Below are positions 19,568 to 27,635 of a stretch of 63,605 bases of DNA, in pieces. A model generated the notes under the pieces. The model was not told the origin of the DNA. It did not search any database and worked only from the letters and a program-made list of their open reading frames with translations. The DNA lies in contig JAFQOT010000009.1 of NCBI GenBank assembly GCA_017403065.1, positions 1-63,605 of the forward strand. Direction: 5' to 3'. Position numbers and translations under genes: made by a program. Source of the DNA: Clostridia bacterium. GTDB taxonomy: Bacteria > Bacillota > Clostridia > Oscillospirales > Acutalibacteraceae. Position 1 is the first letter of the stretch, and each line of letters begins with the position of its first letter.

Positions 19568-20035
19568 TTAGATGCCAAGTAATTGTTTTTTCGTTGCATC
19601 AAATTCTTCTTGAGTGATTACACCAGTATCTAATAATTCTTTATATTTTTTAAGTTCATCCGCCGATGATAAAGGATTGAATATATTTGTCGAATTTTCA
19701 TTTTTATCAAGTTTTTCCTCAACAAAATTCTTTATAGTAAGTGCTTCTGTATTTAGTTTTTTACCGAATAGGACCGCATAACGATCACTGTCTGAAACAC
19801 TACCGAAAGAAATTGCCTTTGTGTCGGCAATACCTTTTATTAAAAATTTAATGTGTCCTTTTGTAATTGCGTTTCCTTCCATGAATTTCACACCAGTTAT
19901 TGTTGAGAATGGCATAGAATTTTCTTTTCCAGCGGCAAGACTAAAAACACCTTTTCTGCGAATGACTACACGATCCTCATACACATATACTGTTCCGTTG
20001 TAAGCTTCTAGTGTAAGCAAAACTTGTTTTTCCAT
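19568..20035 (-). CDS. PH-like/SHOCT domain protein
   Basis: A 155-residue protein without membrane segments. Residues 5-105 are beta-rich and resemble the bacterial PH/DUF4429 type (NGTVYVYEDRVVIRRKGV, MPFSTITGVKF, GHIKFLIKGI). Residues 122-155 are a clear SHOCT domain (DELKKYKELLDTGVITQEEF, then DATKKQLLGI). SHOCT domains are short oligomerisation modules often encoded in mobile regions. The ATG at 20035 follows AAGGAGG. Its promoter overlaps a dyad that probably binds the divergent XRE regulator. Confidence 0.8.
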   Translation of the reverse strand: MEKQVLLTLEAYNGTVYVYEDRVVIRRKGVFSLAAGKENSMPFSTITGVKFMEGNAITKGHIKFLIKGIADTKAISFGSVSDSDRYAVLFGKKLNTEALTIKNFVEEKLDKNENSTNIFNPLSSADELKKYKELLDTGVITQEEFDATKKQLLGI

Positions 20036-20079
20036 TATAAAACCTCCTTTTTATAGTTCGTCAAGTTGCGAACAAATAA

Positions 20080-20125
20080 ATTATACTCAAATATTGAGTA
20101 ACTGTCAATACTCAAATTATGAGTA
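20080..20125 (-). promoter_or_regulatory. Promoter with embedded twin operators between SHOCT and XRE genes
   Basis: On the minus strand TTGACA (20108-20103), a 17-bp spacer and TATAAT (20085-20080) form a consensus promoter for the SHOCT gene. The spacer carries the dyad TACTCAAATATTGAGTA (20084-20100). A second near-identical dyad, TACTCAAATTATGAGTA (20109-20125), lies 25 bp away, about two helical turns. The small XRE protein transcribed in the opposite direction is the natural candidate repressor of both genes. That assignment is inference. Confidence 0.75.
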
Positions 20126-20156
20126 TGCTAATATATTTTCAAAGAGGTGGTTATAA

Positions 20157-20360
20157 GTGGATTATAGAGAGCGAATGCGAAATTTACGTGAAGACAATGA
20201 TTTAACCCAACAGCAAGTTGCAAAGATTATAAACAAATCGCAACAAGGATATAACCATATAGAAACAGGCAGGGCAGAACTAAAAATTGATGATTTAATT
20301 AAACTTTGCGATTTTTACAAAGTTTCAGCTGATTATTTTATAGGCAGAAAAAATAAATAG
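20157..20360 (+). CDS. Small XRE-family transcriptional regulator
   Basis: A 67-residue protein that is almost only a helix-turn-helix domain: MRNLREDNDLTQQQVAKIIN, then KSQQGYNHIETGRAELKIDD and FYKVSADYFIGR. It begins with GTG at 20157, 7 bp after AGAGGTGG. It is divergent from the SHOCT gene, and two similar palindromes lie in the shared promoter region. Together the two genes look like a small self-regulated cassette between 90-bp direct repeats. A terminator hairpin starts within the stop codon. Confidence 0.88.
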   Translation: MDYRERMRNLREDNDLTQQQVAKIINKSQQGYNHIETGRAELKIDDLIKLCDFYKVSADYFIGRKNK

Positions 20361-20395
20361 CACCCAATTCCGTTTGGAATAGGGTGCTGTTTTTA
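20359..20395 (+). terminator. Terminator of the small XRE gene
   Basis: AGCACCC pairs with GGGTGCT around a second ATTCC/GGAAT stem, followed by GTTTTTATT. Confidence 0.8.
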
Positions 20396-20416
20396 TTATT
20401 GTAGGGAAAGGCGTTT

Positions 20417-20457
20417 CCGGCTGTCCACGTCGGTGGTTCGAATCCACCTTGACGGAG
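20417..20457 (+). pseudogene. tRNA 3'-half remnant (tRNA-Asn-like)
   Basis: CCGGCTGT resembles the 5' side of an Asn anticodon arm. It is followed by a perfect T-arm (GGTGG TTCGAAT CCACC) and an acceptor-like TTGACGGAG. The matching 5' acceptor strand and D-arm are missing and the anticodon stem cannot close. It is probably a leftover from recombination in a tRNA gene. The Asn identity is tentative. Confidence 0.45.
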
Positions 20458-20490
20458 ATTTTTATAATTCGTGCCGCAAGGCACACCGAA

Positions 20491-20580
20491 CTTCTTCACT
20501 ATTCACTATTACTTATTACTTGCCAAAATCGACTTAAAGAGAATAGTGAAAAGTGAAGAGTTAATGGTGAAAAAGTAAAA
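20491..20580. repeat. 90-bp direct repeat, copy 2
   Basis: The partner of 19432-19521, in the same orientation with one mismatch. The two copies enclose the SHOCT/XRE pair and the tRNA remnant (about 1.06 kb from one copy start to the next). Confidence 0.9.
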
Positions 20581-20612
20581 TCGACAAGCTTCTGTCGAAA
20601 CTTGTCGATTTT
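20577..20612 (-). terminator. Terminator of tRNA-Gln
   Basis: A 12-bp perfect stem (20577-20588 with 20601-20612). On the minus strand it ends in TTTTAC and a T-rich run just after the CCA of tRNA-Gln. Confidence 0.75.
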
Positions 20613-20685
20613 GGCTGGGGAATAGGGATTCGAACCCCAACAAACAGAGTCAGAGTCTGTCGTGCTACCGTTACACAATTCCCCA
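20612..20685 (-). tRNA. tRNA-Gln (CUG anticodon)
   Basis: The acceptor TGGGGAA pairs with TTCCCCA, with the U1-A72 pair typical of tRNA-Gln. The anticodon arm ACAGA-CTCTGAC-TCTGT gives anticodon CUG. The T-arm carries GTTCGAATC, the discriminator is G, and CCA is encoded. Confidence 0.93.
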
Positions 20686-20894
20686 ATATTAAGTTGTACA
20701 CAACGACTATATTATTATATACTTTTTTTCGTCATTGTCAAGCAATTTTTTTAAAAAATGTAAAACCTAATTGAAGTTAATTTGCAGATTGACAGTCATA
20801 AATGAAATATAGTATAATTTTTATGGCAAATTGGCAATATTATTAAAGCTAAATAGAGTTTTATAAAAATTTTAAATTTACAGAGAGTGAAAAA

Positions 20895-21812
20895 ATGTTT
20901 ATCAATGTATTAACACAGGTTATTATAATTTTTATTTTAGTTATTTTAGGTGTTATTCTTGCAAGGGCAAAAATTTTAAACGATAATGCAGTAAAAAGTA
21001 TGACTGATTTAGTATTACTTCTTGTAACGCCCAGTGTTATAATTAAATCATTTATAAGAGAATTTGATGCTTCTACCCTTAAAAGCCTGCTTATAAGCTT
21101 TCTTATCGCATTTTTAACACATATAGGATTTATTATTTTAAGCAGGTTTACACTTAAGGATAACTTAAAATCAAAAGAAACCGTTTTACAGTTCAGCGTA
21201 ATATTTTCTAATTGCGGATTTATGTCTATTCCCTTACAGCAAGCGTTATTAGGCGAAGACGGTGTGTTTTTCGGCTCGTCATATATAGCTATTTTTAATA
21301 TGTTTGTGTGGAGTTATGGAATTATTTTAATGAGCGGTGACAAGAGTTATTTAAGTCCGAAAAAGCTTATTTTAAATCCCGCTGTGATAGCTATTGTAAC
21401 AGGTCTTTTTATTTTCTTCTTTTCCATACCAATACCTAAAATAATTTCAGAACCATTAACATATATGGCATCGCTTAATACACCACTGCCTATGATTATT
21501 ATAGGCTATCATTTAGCAAGCAGTAATATTTTAGACGGAATAAAAAATTTAAAATGCATTTTTGCAATAATTTTAAGATTATTCATCTTTCCGCTTGTAG
21601 CCTTAGGCGTTATGTATCTATGCTCAGTAAGAGGTACAATGCTTATATCCTCTGTGATTTCCTGCAGCGCGCCGGCAGCCGCATTAACAACAATGTTTGC
21701 TTCAAAATATGAAAGAGATACCTCGCTGTCTGTAAGTCTTGTATCCTTAAGCACTGTTTTTTCCATTATAAGTATGCCTGTTTTAATAACATTGGCTCAG
21801 TATATAGCGTAA
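20895..21812 (+). CDS. AEC-family transporter (auxin efflux carrier type)
   Basis: A 305-residue membrane protein with about ten hydrophobic segments arranged as two similar halves. Family features are the N-terminal QVIIIFILVILGVILARAKI, the loop LLLVTPSVIIKSFIREF, and FSNCGFMSIPLQQALLGEDG in the first half. The second half has SLNTPLPMIIIGYHLAS and CSAPAAALTTMFASKYERD. AEC proteins carry small organic anions such as malate; the substrate cannot be told here. The ATG follows AGAGAGTGAAAAA. It precedes cdd by 32 bp on the same strand, so co-transcription is possible. Confidence 0.88.
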   Translation: MFINVLTQVIIIFILVILGVILARAKILNDNAVKSMTDLVLLLVTPSVIIKSFIREFDASTLKSLLISFLIAFLTHIGFIILSRFTLKDNLKSKETVLQFSVIFSNCGFMSIPLQQALLGEDGVFFGSSYIAIFNMFVWSYGIILMSGDKSYLSPKKLILNPAVIAIVTGLFIFFFSIPIPKIISEPLTYMASLNTPLPMIIIGYHLASSNILDGIKNLKCIFAIILRLFIFPLVALGVMYLCSVRGTMLISSVISCSAPAAALTTMFASKYERDTSLSVSLVSLSTVFSIISMPVLITLAQYIA

Positions 21813-21844
21813 ATTTTAATTTCAAAAATTAAGGAGGGTGCAAA

Positions 21845-22249
21845 ATGAGTAATAAAGATTTAATAAAACGGGCATTAAATGCAATGAAAACTGCCTATTG
21901 CCCCTACTCTGATTTTATGGTGGGCGCCGCTCTTATAACAGAAAATGGCAGCATTTATACAGGCTGTAATATTGAAAATTGTTCTTTTTCAGCCACCGTC
22001 TGCGCCGAAAGAACAGCCTTTTTCAAGGCAGTTTCGCAAGGAGAAACGAAATTTCGCGCTATAGCTATTGTAGGCGGTAAAAAGGGCGAAAACACAGATT
22101 TTTGCTATCCTTGTGGCGTATGCAGACAGGTAATGTCAGAATTTTGCAATGATGATTTTGAAATCGTTTTATATAACGGAACAGATATAAAAACCTATAC
22201 CTTAGGCGAGCTTTTACCACATAACTTTGGGAGGGACAGTCTATGCTGA
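21845..22249 (+). CDS. cdd: Cytidine deaminase
   Basis: A 134-residue enzyme of the small homotetrameric class. The zinc site is complete: TVCAERTAFFKAV (cysteine plus catalytic glutamate, about residues 50-62) and PCGVCRQVMSEF (two cysteines, about 85-96). The substrate-binding YCPYSDFMVGAAL lies near the N terminus. It deaminates cytidine and deoxycytidine to uridine forms for salvage. The ribosome-binding site is AAGGAGGGTG. Its stop overlaps the start of the phosphorylase gene, which acts on its products. Confidence 0.96.
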   Translation: MSNKDLIKRALNAMKTAYCPYSDFMVGAALITENGSIYTGCNIENCSFSATVCAERTAFFKAVSQGETKFRAIAIVGGKKGENTDFCYPCGVCRQVMSEFCNDDFEIVLYNGTDIKTYTLGELLPHNFGRDSLC

Positions 22250-23541
22250 TGACAGATATTATCGCCAAAAAACGTGACGGTACTCAATTATCAGATGATG
22301 AAATACAGTTTGTTGTAAAAGGCGCTACAAAAAAGGAAATACCTGACTATCAGCTTTCGGCATTTTTAATGGCAGTATATTTAAGGGGTATGACCGAAAA
22401 GGAAACGGTTTGGCTTACCTTAGCTATGGCTCAAAGCGGAGAGGTATTAGACCTATCCCCTTTGGGAGATAAAACTGTTGACAAACACAGTACAGGCGGA
22501 GTGGGCGATAAAACCACCCTGATTTGCGCGCCTATTGCGGCGGCTTTGGGTTGTGTGGTGGCAAAAATGTCGGGCAGAGGTCTTGGCCACACAGGCGGAA
22601 CTGTCGACAAATTAGAGTCTATAAGCGGCTACCAAACCAAGCTTTCTAAAGAAGAATTTTTTGCCCTTGCAAAAGAAAACGGGATATGTCTTATGGGTCA
22701 CAGCGGAAATTTTGCCCCCGCAGACAGTATTTTATATGCCCTGAGAGATGTTACCGCTACAGTAGAAAGTATACCTCTTATTGCTTCAAGCATTATGTCT
22801 AAAAAAATTGCCGCAGGGGCAAAAAACATAGTGCTTGATGTAAAATACGGAAGCGGCGCTTTTATGAAAACTCCTGAGCTTGCCGAAAAATTAGCCATAG
22901 AAATGGTTAAAATCGGTAAAAATGCAGGAAGAAACACCACAGCAGTTATAACAGATATGGATATTCCTTTAGGCAAATCTATTGGAAATGCGTTAGAGGT
23001 TAAAGAAGCTTGCGAAATACTTAAGGGTAAGGGTGATAAAAGACTTCGTGAGCTTTGCCTTTGTCTTGCGGCAAATATGCACAGCCTGTCTTTTGGTACA
23101 GAATATGAAGCTTCTTATAATATGGCGACTAAGGTGTTAGAAAACGGCAAGGCTTTTGACGTGTTTTTAAGGGCTGTTAAATCCCACGGCGGCGATACAA
23201 GTCTTATTACAGGCCAAAAGGATTTTATAAAAAGTGAGGCCAGCCTTAAAATTTATTCAAAAGAAAGCGGTTATATATCAGAAATCAACAGCGAAATCAT
23301 TGGAAAGGCTGCCGTTTTAAGCGGAGCAGGCAGAGAAACCCTTGAAGAAAAAATCGACTTTTCGGCAGGGATTGTTTTAGAAAAAAATTACGGTGAATAT
23401 GTAAATAAGGGTGACCTGTTAGCAACCCTTTATTCTAAAAAAGAAAGGGCAGAAAAAGGTGCAAAGCTTTTAATAAAAGCCTTTACATTCAGCCAAGAAA
23501 AGCCCGTTGAAAAACCTTTGATTTACAAAATTATAAGCTAA
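22243..23541 (+). CDS. pdp: Pyrimidine-nucleoside phosphorylase
   Basis: A 432-residue enzyme matching thymidine/pyrimidine phosphorylases. The phosphate-binding region DKHSTGGVGDK (about 82-92) and the family signature SGRGLGHTGGTVDKLES (about 109-125) are intact, and the C-terminal alpha/beta domain contains ISEINSEIIGKAAVLSGAG. It splits uridine, deoxyuridine or thymidine with phosphate to a base and (deoxy)ribose-1-phosphate. Its ATG overlaps the last codons of cdd, so the two are translationally coupled. The residues that separate Pdp from DeoA were not examined closely, so the symbol is given on the basis of Firmicute usage. Confidence 0.94.
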   Translation: MLMTDIIAKKRDGTQLSDDEIQFVVKGATKKEIPDYQLSAFLMAVYLRGMTEKETVWLTLAMAQSGEVLDLSPLGDKTVDKHSTGGVGDKTTLICAPIAAALGCVVAKMSGRGLGHTGGTVDKLESISGYQTKLSKEEFFALAKENGICLMGHSGNFAPADSILYALRDVTATVESIPLIASSIMSKKIAAGAKNIVLDVKYGSGAFMKTPELAEKLAIEMVKIGKNAGRNTTAVITDMDIPLGKSIGNALEVKEACEILKGKGDKRLRELCLCLAANMHSLSFGTEYEASYNMATKVLENGKAFDVFLRAVKSHGGDTSLITGQKDFIKSEASLKIYSKESGYISEINSEIIGKAAVLSGAGRETLEEKIDFSAGIVLEKNYGEYVNKGDLLATLYSKKERAEKGAKLLIKAFTFSQEKPVEKPLIYKIIS

Positions 23542-23574
23542 ACCTGCAAATCCTACTAAAATAGAGGTGATACT

Positions 23575-23943
23575 ATGCCACTTACAAAAAGCATTAAATT
23601 CATTCACGAGCCTACCGATTTACAATGCGGTCAGGCTGTACTTGCTATGCTTAGCGACAAATCGGTTGACGAAATCATCGATATTGTAAAAACAGATAGA
23701 GAAACTAATTTAAAGCAAATGCTTTTCTGCCTTGATGCCTGTGAAATTTCTTATATTAAGGAAAGAAAACAGGCACAAAGCAAGGAGCAGCTTCCCCCTA
23801 TTGCCCTTTTAAGCCTCGAGACTCCTCGGTGTTGGCATTGGTCACTTTATTATAAAGGCAAATTTTACGACCCTGAGCATAACCTTTCAGATGATTTTCC
23901 CCAATGCAAAAGAAAGTATTTTTGGGAAATAAAAGAAAAATAA
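23575..23943 (+). CDS. C39-like papain-fold protein
   Basis: A 122-residue protein with the pattern of a minimal C39 peptidase-like domain. A cysteine in LQCGQAVLAML lies near residue 18 with a preceding Q (oxyanion position), and CWHWSLYYKGKFYDPEHN near residue 83 supplies His and the Asp/Asn position. No signal peptide or transporter is attached, so it is probably cytosolic. Such stand-alone proteins are poorly characterised and may or may not be proteolytic. It follows pdp after 34 bp with GAGGTGATACT before the ATG, so it may belong to the same operon. Confidence 0.65.
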   Translation: MPLTKSIKFIHEPTDLQCGQAVLAMLSDKSVDEIIDIVKTDRETNLKQMLFCLDACEISYIKERKQAQSKEQLPPIALLSLETPRCWHWSLYYKGKFYDPEHNLSDDFPQCKRKYFWEIKEK

Positions 23944-23947
23944 TTTC

Positions 23948-23976
23948 TTGACACTTTCTTAACAATTTTATAATAT
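23948..23976 (+). promoter_or_regulatory. Promoter of the orphan response regulator
   Basis: TTGACA (23948-23953), 17-bp spacer, TAATAT (23971-23976), 33 bp before the start codon. Confidence 0.6.
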
Positions 23977-24008
23977 ATAAAATGAGTTAGTTTTAAGGAA
24001 GTTTTACT

Positions 24009-24710
24009 ATGAATAAAAAAATCATAATTATAGATACAGACCGTAGGTCCCGTCATCTTACCGAAAAGCTTTTAATTAAATCAAACTTTAAGGTTTTTAC
24101 AAGTAATAATTTTAAAGAGGGATACAATATTGTGTCCAATATTATGCCTGATATTATAATAATAGACCCTCTTTACCCAAAGAAAGAAGGTCTTAATTTT
24201 ATAAAATCTGTAAGAGATTGGAGCCATTGTCCCATTATTGCACTTTCTCAAAACGGTACAGAAAGGGCGGCAGTTGAAATAATAGACGCCGGCGCTGACG
24301 ATTTTATACGAAAGCCCTATTTTTCAGATGAATTATTAGCAAGAGTACGCAAATGCATCAGAAACACACAGCTTATTGATGCGGCAAAGGGCTCTATACA
24401 AGACTCACACTACAGCTATAATGGGCTTTTAGTAAAATTTGATAGTAACTCGGTGTTTCTTAATAATACACGTATACACCTTACTAAAAATGAATTTAAA
24501 ATCATAAGCCTTTTATGCAAAAATGCAGGTAAAGTTTTAACCTATGATTATATTATGAAATCAATTTGGGGGCCGCAGACCAGCAATAACACAGGTATTT
24601 TGCGTGTGAATATTGCAAATTTAAGAAAAAAGCTGGAGCCTGAACCCCAGCTTGAAAAATATATTTTTACCGAAAACGGTGTTGGATACCGAGTGAACGA
24701 ATCGCAGTAA
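24009..24710 (+). CDS. OmpR/KdpE-type response regulator (orphan)
   Basis: A 233-residue two-domain regulator. The receiver domain (1-118) keeps D9/D11 in IIDTDRRSR, the phospho-acceptor D53 in IIIIDPLYP, a serine in IIALSQNG and the lysine in FIRKPYF. The DNA-binding domain (about 135-230) is an OmpR winged helix: LTKNEFKIISLLCKNAGKVL, IMKSIWG, VNIANLRKKLEPEP, ENGVGYRV. The overall resemblance is to KdpE. No histidine kinase gene is adjacent, and the radC gene beyond is on the other strand. The kinase partner and target genes are therefore unknown. Confidence 0.88.
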   Translation: MNKKIIIIDTDRRSRHLTEKLLIKSNFKVFTSNNFKEGYNIVSNIMPDIIIIDPLYPKKEGLNFIKSVRDWSHCPIIALSQNGTERAAVEIIDAGADDFIRKPYFSDELLARVRKCIRNTQLIDAAKGSIQDSHYSYNGLLVKFDSNSVFLNNTRIHLTKNEFKIISLLCKNAGKVLTYDYIMKSIWGPQTSNNTGILRVNIANLRKKLEPEPQLEKYIFTENGVGYRVNESQ

Positions 24711-24714
24711 AAAA

Positions 24715-25404
24715 TCACTTAAAAATATGACTGTATTGGTGGCTTTGAGCCAAGGAAACATAATCATCACTACATAAAATAACGTGATCTAAAAGGTGTA
24801 CGTTTATAGACCTTAAAGCGTTTGCTAAAAGTTCAGTATTCTTTATATCATCTTTACTGGGAAGAGCATTTCCACCTGGGTGGTTGTGCGCCATTATCAC
24901 ACCTGCGGCGTTATGCTTTAAAACAGCTTCTATAACCATTCTTGTTGATATACCAACCGACGCTACATCGCCTGCAGTCAAAAAATCAAATCCTATCAGC
25001 ACACCACGATTGTCAAAGCTTAAAATCGAAAACATTTCGTTAGTATAACCTAAATACTTATTTTTCAAAAAGCGGAAAATCTGATCCATATCATCAAATC
25101 TGCTTTTCCCTTTATCCTCACCGTAAAGCCTTGCCATAGGCAGTATAAGCTTTAAAAGAGCAACGGTATTATCACCTACTCCGTCAACCTTTAAAAGCTC
25201 TGACTGGGGAGCATCTAATATCCCTGCAACAGAGCCGAAACGATTAAGTAATTCGTGGGCAACCTCGTTAGTATCCCGTCTTGGAATACTGTAAAACAAA
25301 AGCATTTCAAGCACCTTATGAGGCGGTGTTTTTTCATTGAATCCATAATCTAAAAACGCTTTACGGACTCTTTGCCTATGTCCGTCGTGAATATTTTTTG
25401 CCAT
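24715..25404 (-). CDS. radC: RadC family JAB-domain protein
   Basis: A 229-residue protein. I use the ATG at 25404 (MAKNIHDGHRQRVRKAFLDY), with GAGG upstream; the frame extends a further 11 codons. The N-terminal part has a helix-hairpin-helix-like segment (PQSELLKVDGVGDNTVALLK). The C-terminal JAB/MPN domain carries the metal motif in MAHNHPGGNALPSKDD (about residues 175-190), with the upstream glutamate in MVIEAVLKH. Despite the name, a DNA-repair role is not established for this family. It is convergent with the response regulator, leaving only 4 bp between the stops. Confidence 0.92.
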   Translation of the reverse strand: MAKNIHDGHRQRVRKAFLDYGFNEKTPPHKVLEMLLFYSIPRRDTNEVAHELLNRFGSVAGILDAPQSELLKVDGVGDNTVALLKLILPMARLYGEDKGKSRFDDMDQIFRFLKNKYLGYTNEMFSILSFDNRGVLIGFDFLTAGDVASVGISTRMVIEAVLKHNAAGVIMAHNHPGGNALPSKDDIKNTELLANALRSINVHLLDHVILCSDDYVSLAQSHQYSHIFK

Positions 25405-25478
25405 TAAACTAACCTCAATAATATTATATACAGCCATTATATTATATTTCTACAAATTTTGCAAGCACAGGAGTAAAT

Positions 25479-26456
25479 ATGAAGGAATTCACAATAACCA
25501 AAAACGACGCTACGCTTCGTTTAGATAAATTTATAACAAAAAACTGTCCCACCCTTCCCCCGTCTTTAATGTTTAAGTATATTCGCACTAAAAAAATTAA
25601 GGTAAACGGAAAGCGCGCTGAAATTTCCACACGGCTCAATATAGGGGATGTAGTTTCAGCCTACATAAAGGATGAATTTTTTGTAAAAAAGCAGCCCAAA
25701 TATGATTTTCTTGCTGCCCCTAAAAGTCTTGATATCGTTTATGAGGATGAAAATATTTTACTTGCTGATAAAAAACAAGGCATCTTAGTCCATCCTGATA
25801 AAAACGAATACACAAATACGTTAATTGCTCGAATTCAACATTATTTATACGATAAAGGTGAATATGACCCTGAAAACGAAAATAGCTTTCGTCCTGCCCT
25901 TGCAAACCGAATTGACCGTAACACAGGGGGTATTGTAATTGCTGCAAAAAATGCCGAAGCATTACGTATTCTTTGCGATAAAATTAAAGACCGAGAGCTT
26001 GATAAACGCTATTTGGCTGTTGTACACGGTATTCCAAAGAAAAAAACTGCAACACTTACAGGGTATTTAGAAAAAAATGAGGATAAAAACCGTGTTTACC
26101 TAAAAAACAATCGTGACGGCGGCGCCAAAACAATTAAAACAAAATATACTGTTTTGCAAAGCAAAGGCGACCTTTCTCTTCTTGAAATTGAACTTCTTAC
26201 GGGAAGAACCCATCAGATTAGAGCACATATGGCGTCGGTGGGACATCCACTTTTGGGCGAAGGTAAATATAACAAATCAGCAAAGGATAAAAAAATGGGG
26301 TTTGACAAGCAGGCTCTTTATTCCTACAGTCTTTCCTTTAATTTTAAAACCGATGGCGGAATACTTAATTATCTTGACAAAAAACGCTTTACCGTTAGCA
26401 AGGTATGGTTTGCTGAAGAACTTTTCGGTGATGATTACAAAAAGCTTCTAAAATAA
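25479..26456 (+). CDS. RluA-family pseudouridine synthase
   Basis: A 325-residue protein. An N-terminal S4-like RNA-binding domain (residues 10-70: LRLDKFITKN, RTKKIKVNGKRAEI, LNIGDVVSAY) precedes the catalytic domain. The catalytic aspartate lies in ANRIDRNTGGIVIAAK (about residue 147). ELLTGRTHQIRAHMA and VGHPLLGEGKY are further family motifs. It isomerises uridine in RNA, probably 23S rRNA as in the RluC/RluD group, but the site cannot be assigned. The gene is divergent from radC and monocistronic. Confidence 0.93.
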   Translation: MKEFTITKNDATLRLDKFITKNCPTLPPSLMFKYIRTKKIKVNGKRAEISTRLNIGDVVSAYIKDEFFVKKQPKYDFLAAPKSLDIVYEDENILLADKKQGILVHPDKNEYTNTLIARIQHYLYDKGEYDPENENSFRPALANRIDRNTGGIVIAAKNAEALRILCDKIKDRELDKRYLAVVHGIPKKKTATLTGYLEKNEDKNRVYLKNNRDGGAKTIKTKYTVLQSKGDLSLLEIELLTGRTHQIRAHMASVGHPLLGEGKYNKSAKDKKMGFDKQALYSYSLSFNFKTDGGILNYLDKKRFTVSKVWFAEELFGDDYKKLLK

Positions 26457-26473
26457 GTGTATTTACAAAAAAC

Positions 26474-26501
26474 AGACTGCCCTGCATTTGCAGAGCAGTC
26501 T
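26474..26501 (+). terminator. Terminator after the RluA-type gene
   Basis: AGACTGC/GCAGTCT outer stem and CTGCA/TGCAG inner stem, followed by TTTATATATT. Confidence 0.6.
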
Positions 26502-26580
26502 TTATATATTAAAGGGGTAATATCGGTAATTTAAAGATAGAAATACCCTACCGCCGAAATATCGAGATCCCGAAAAAAAC

Positions 26581-26610
26581 AACCCCTATACCATCTTATG
26601 CATAGGGGTT
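26581..26610 (-). terminator. Terminator of the degV-type gene
   Basis: AACCCCTAT pairs with ATAGGGGTT. On the minus strand this is followed by GTTTTTTTC, 12 bp after the stop codon. Confidence 0.8.
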
Positions 26611-26621
26611 TAAATTGCTAA

Positions 26622-27482
26622 TTACTCTATAGGATTTTTACGTATAAACAATACGCCTAAGGTATCCGCTCCGCAATGGGAGGATACAGTGCAGCCTGCT
26701 CTTGTTAAGAATACCTCTTTAAAAGGAGCTGCAGCCTTAACCTGTTGCACAATACTGTTTACAATTTCCTCGTCAACGCCTGCATGTGTTACAAAAACAC
26801 GGTCAAGGTCAATATCAGAAGCGTCGCCAATACGCTCGCTGACATAAGTTTTTAAAACATCTTCATATTTGCCGCGGTATTTTTTACCAACACCCATCAC
26901 GCCGTTTTTTACCTCTATACAAGGCTTTAGCTTTAAAAGGTTGGCACCAAGCACCGCAAGAGCTGAACAACGTCCGCCCTTGTGTAAATATTCAAGATTA
27001 TCTATAACAAATGATGCATCTACACAGGCAACTAATTTTTCCAACTGAGCTACTATTTCTTCAGCTTCCATACCCCTGTCACGCATTTCTGCTGCTGCAA
27101 CAACCAAAAGGCCTGCGCCTGTTGAAAGATTTTTAGAATCGATAATGTGTACATTATCAAATTCTGCCGCAGCTAAAAGGGCGTTACTATAGGTTGATGA
27201 CATTGTCGAACTGATGGTGAAGTGGATTACTGTTTTACCGTCGTCTACAAACTGCTTAAAAAAATCAATACACTCACCTACGTTTGCTGCTGTGGTTTTG
27301 GGAAGTTCCCCTGTCTTTGCGTGGTGAGCATAAATATCGTCAGGTGTAATATCAACACCGTCTTTAAAAGATTTTTCCCCTAAATTAACGCCTAAGGGTA
27401 AAACGGTAATGTTATACCGCTCTCTTAACTCTAAACTTAAATCAGATGTACTATCGCTTGTAATAACAATATTATTAGCCAA
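26622..27482 (-). CDS. DegV family fatty-acid-binding protein
   Basis: A 286-residue protein with the DegV pattern: IVITSDSTSDLSLEL at the start, LPLGVNLGEKSFKDGVDIT, the SQPS-like TTAANVGE segment, FTISSTMSSTYSNAL (fatty-acid carboxylate-binding serines, about residues 88-102) and YLHKGGRCSA (about 165-174). The C-terminal domain ends HCGADTLGVLFI. In Staphylococcus the related FakB proteins bind fatty acids for phosphorylation by FakA; no fakA gene is visible here. It is monocistronic. Confidence 0.92.
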   Translation of the reverse strand: MANNIVITSDSTSDLSLELRERYNITVLPLGVNLGEKSFKDGVDITPDDIYAHHAKTGELPKTTAANVGECIDFFKQFVDDGKTVIHFTISSTMSSTYSNALLAAAEFDNVHIIDSKNLSTGAGLLVVAAAEMRDRGMEAEEIVAQLEKLVACVDASFVIDNLEYLHKGGRCSALAVLGANLLKLKPCIEVKNGVMGVGKKYRGKYEDVLKTYVSERIGDASDIDLDRVFVTHAGVDEEIVNSIVQQVKAAAPFKEVFLTRAGCTVSSHCGADTLGVLFIRKNPIE

Positions 27483-27635
27483 AATACATTCCTCCGTATT
27501 TGATATTTTAATTATTATATCATTTCAAGCTATAAATATCAAGATTTTTGCAACTAATTGTAGAATTTTGTAATAATTTGTAATATGTTTTTTCACTGTT
27601 TTGTGGTATACTAAACAAAGATTAGAGGTGAAAGA

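Noticed and set aside
20417..20457. A functional tRNA gene
   Set aside because: Only the T-arm and a 3' acceptor-like strand are present; the 5' acceptor strand, D-arm and a closable anticodon stem are missing.
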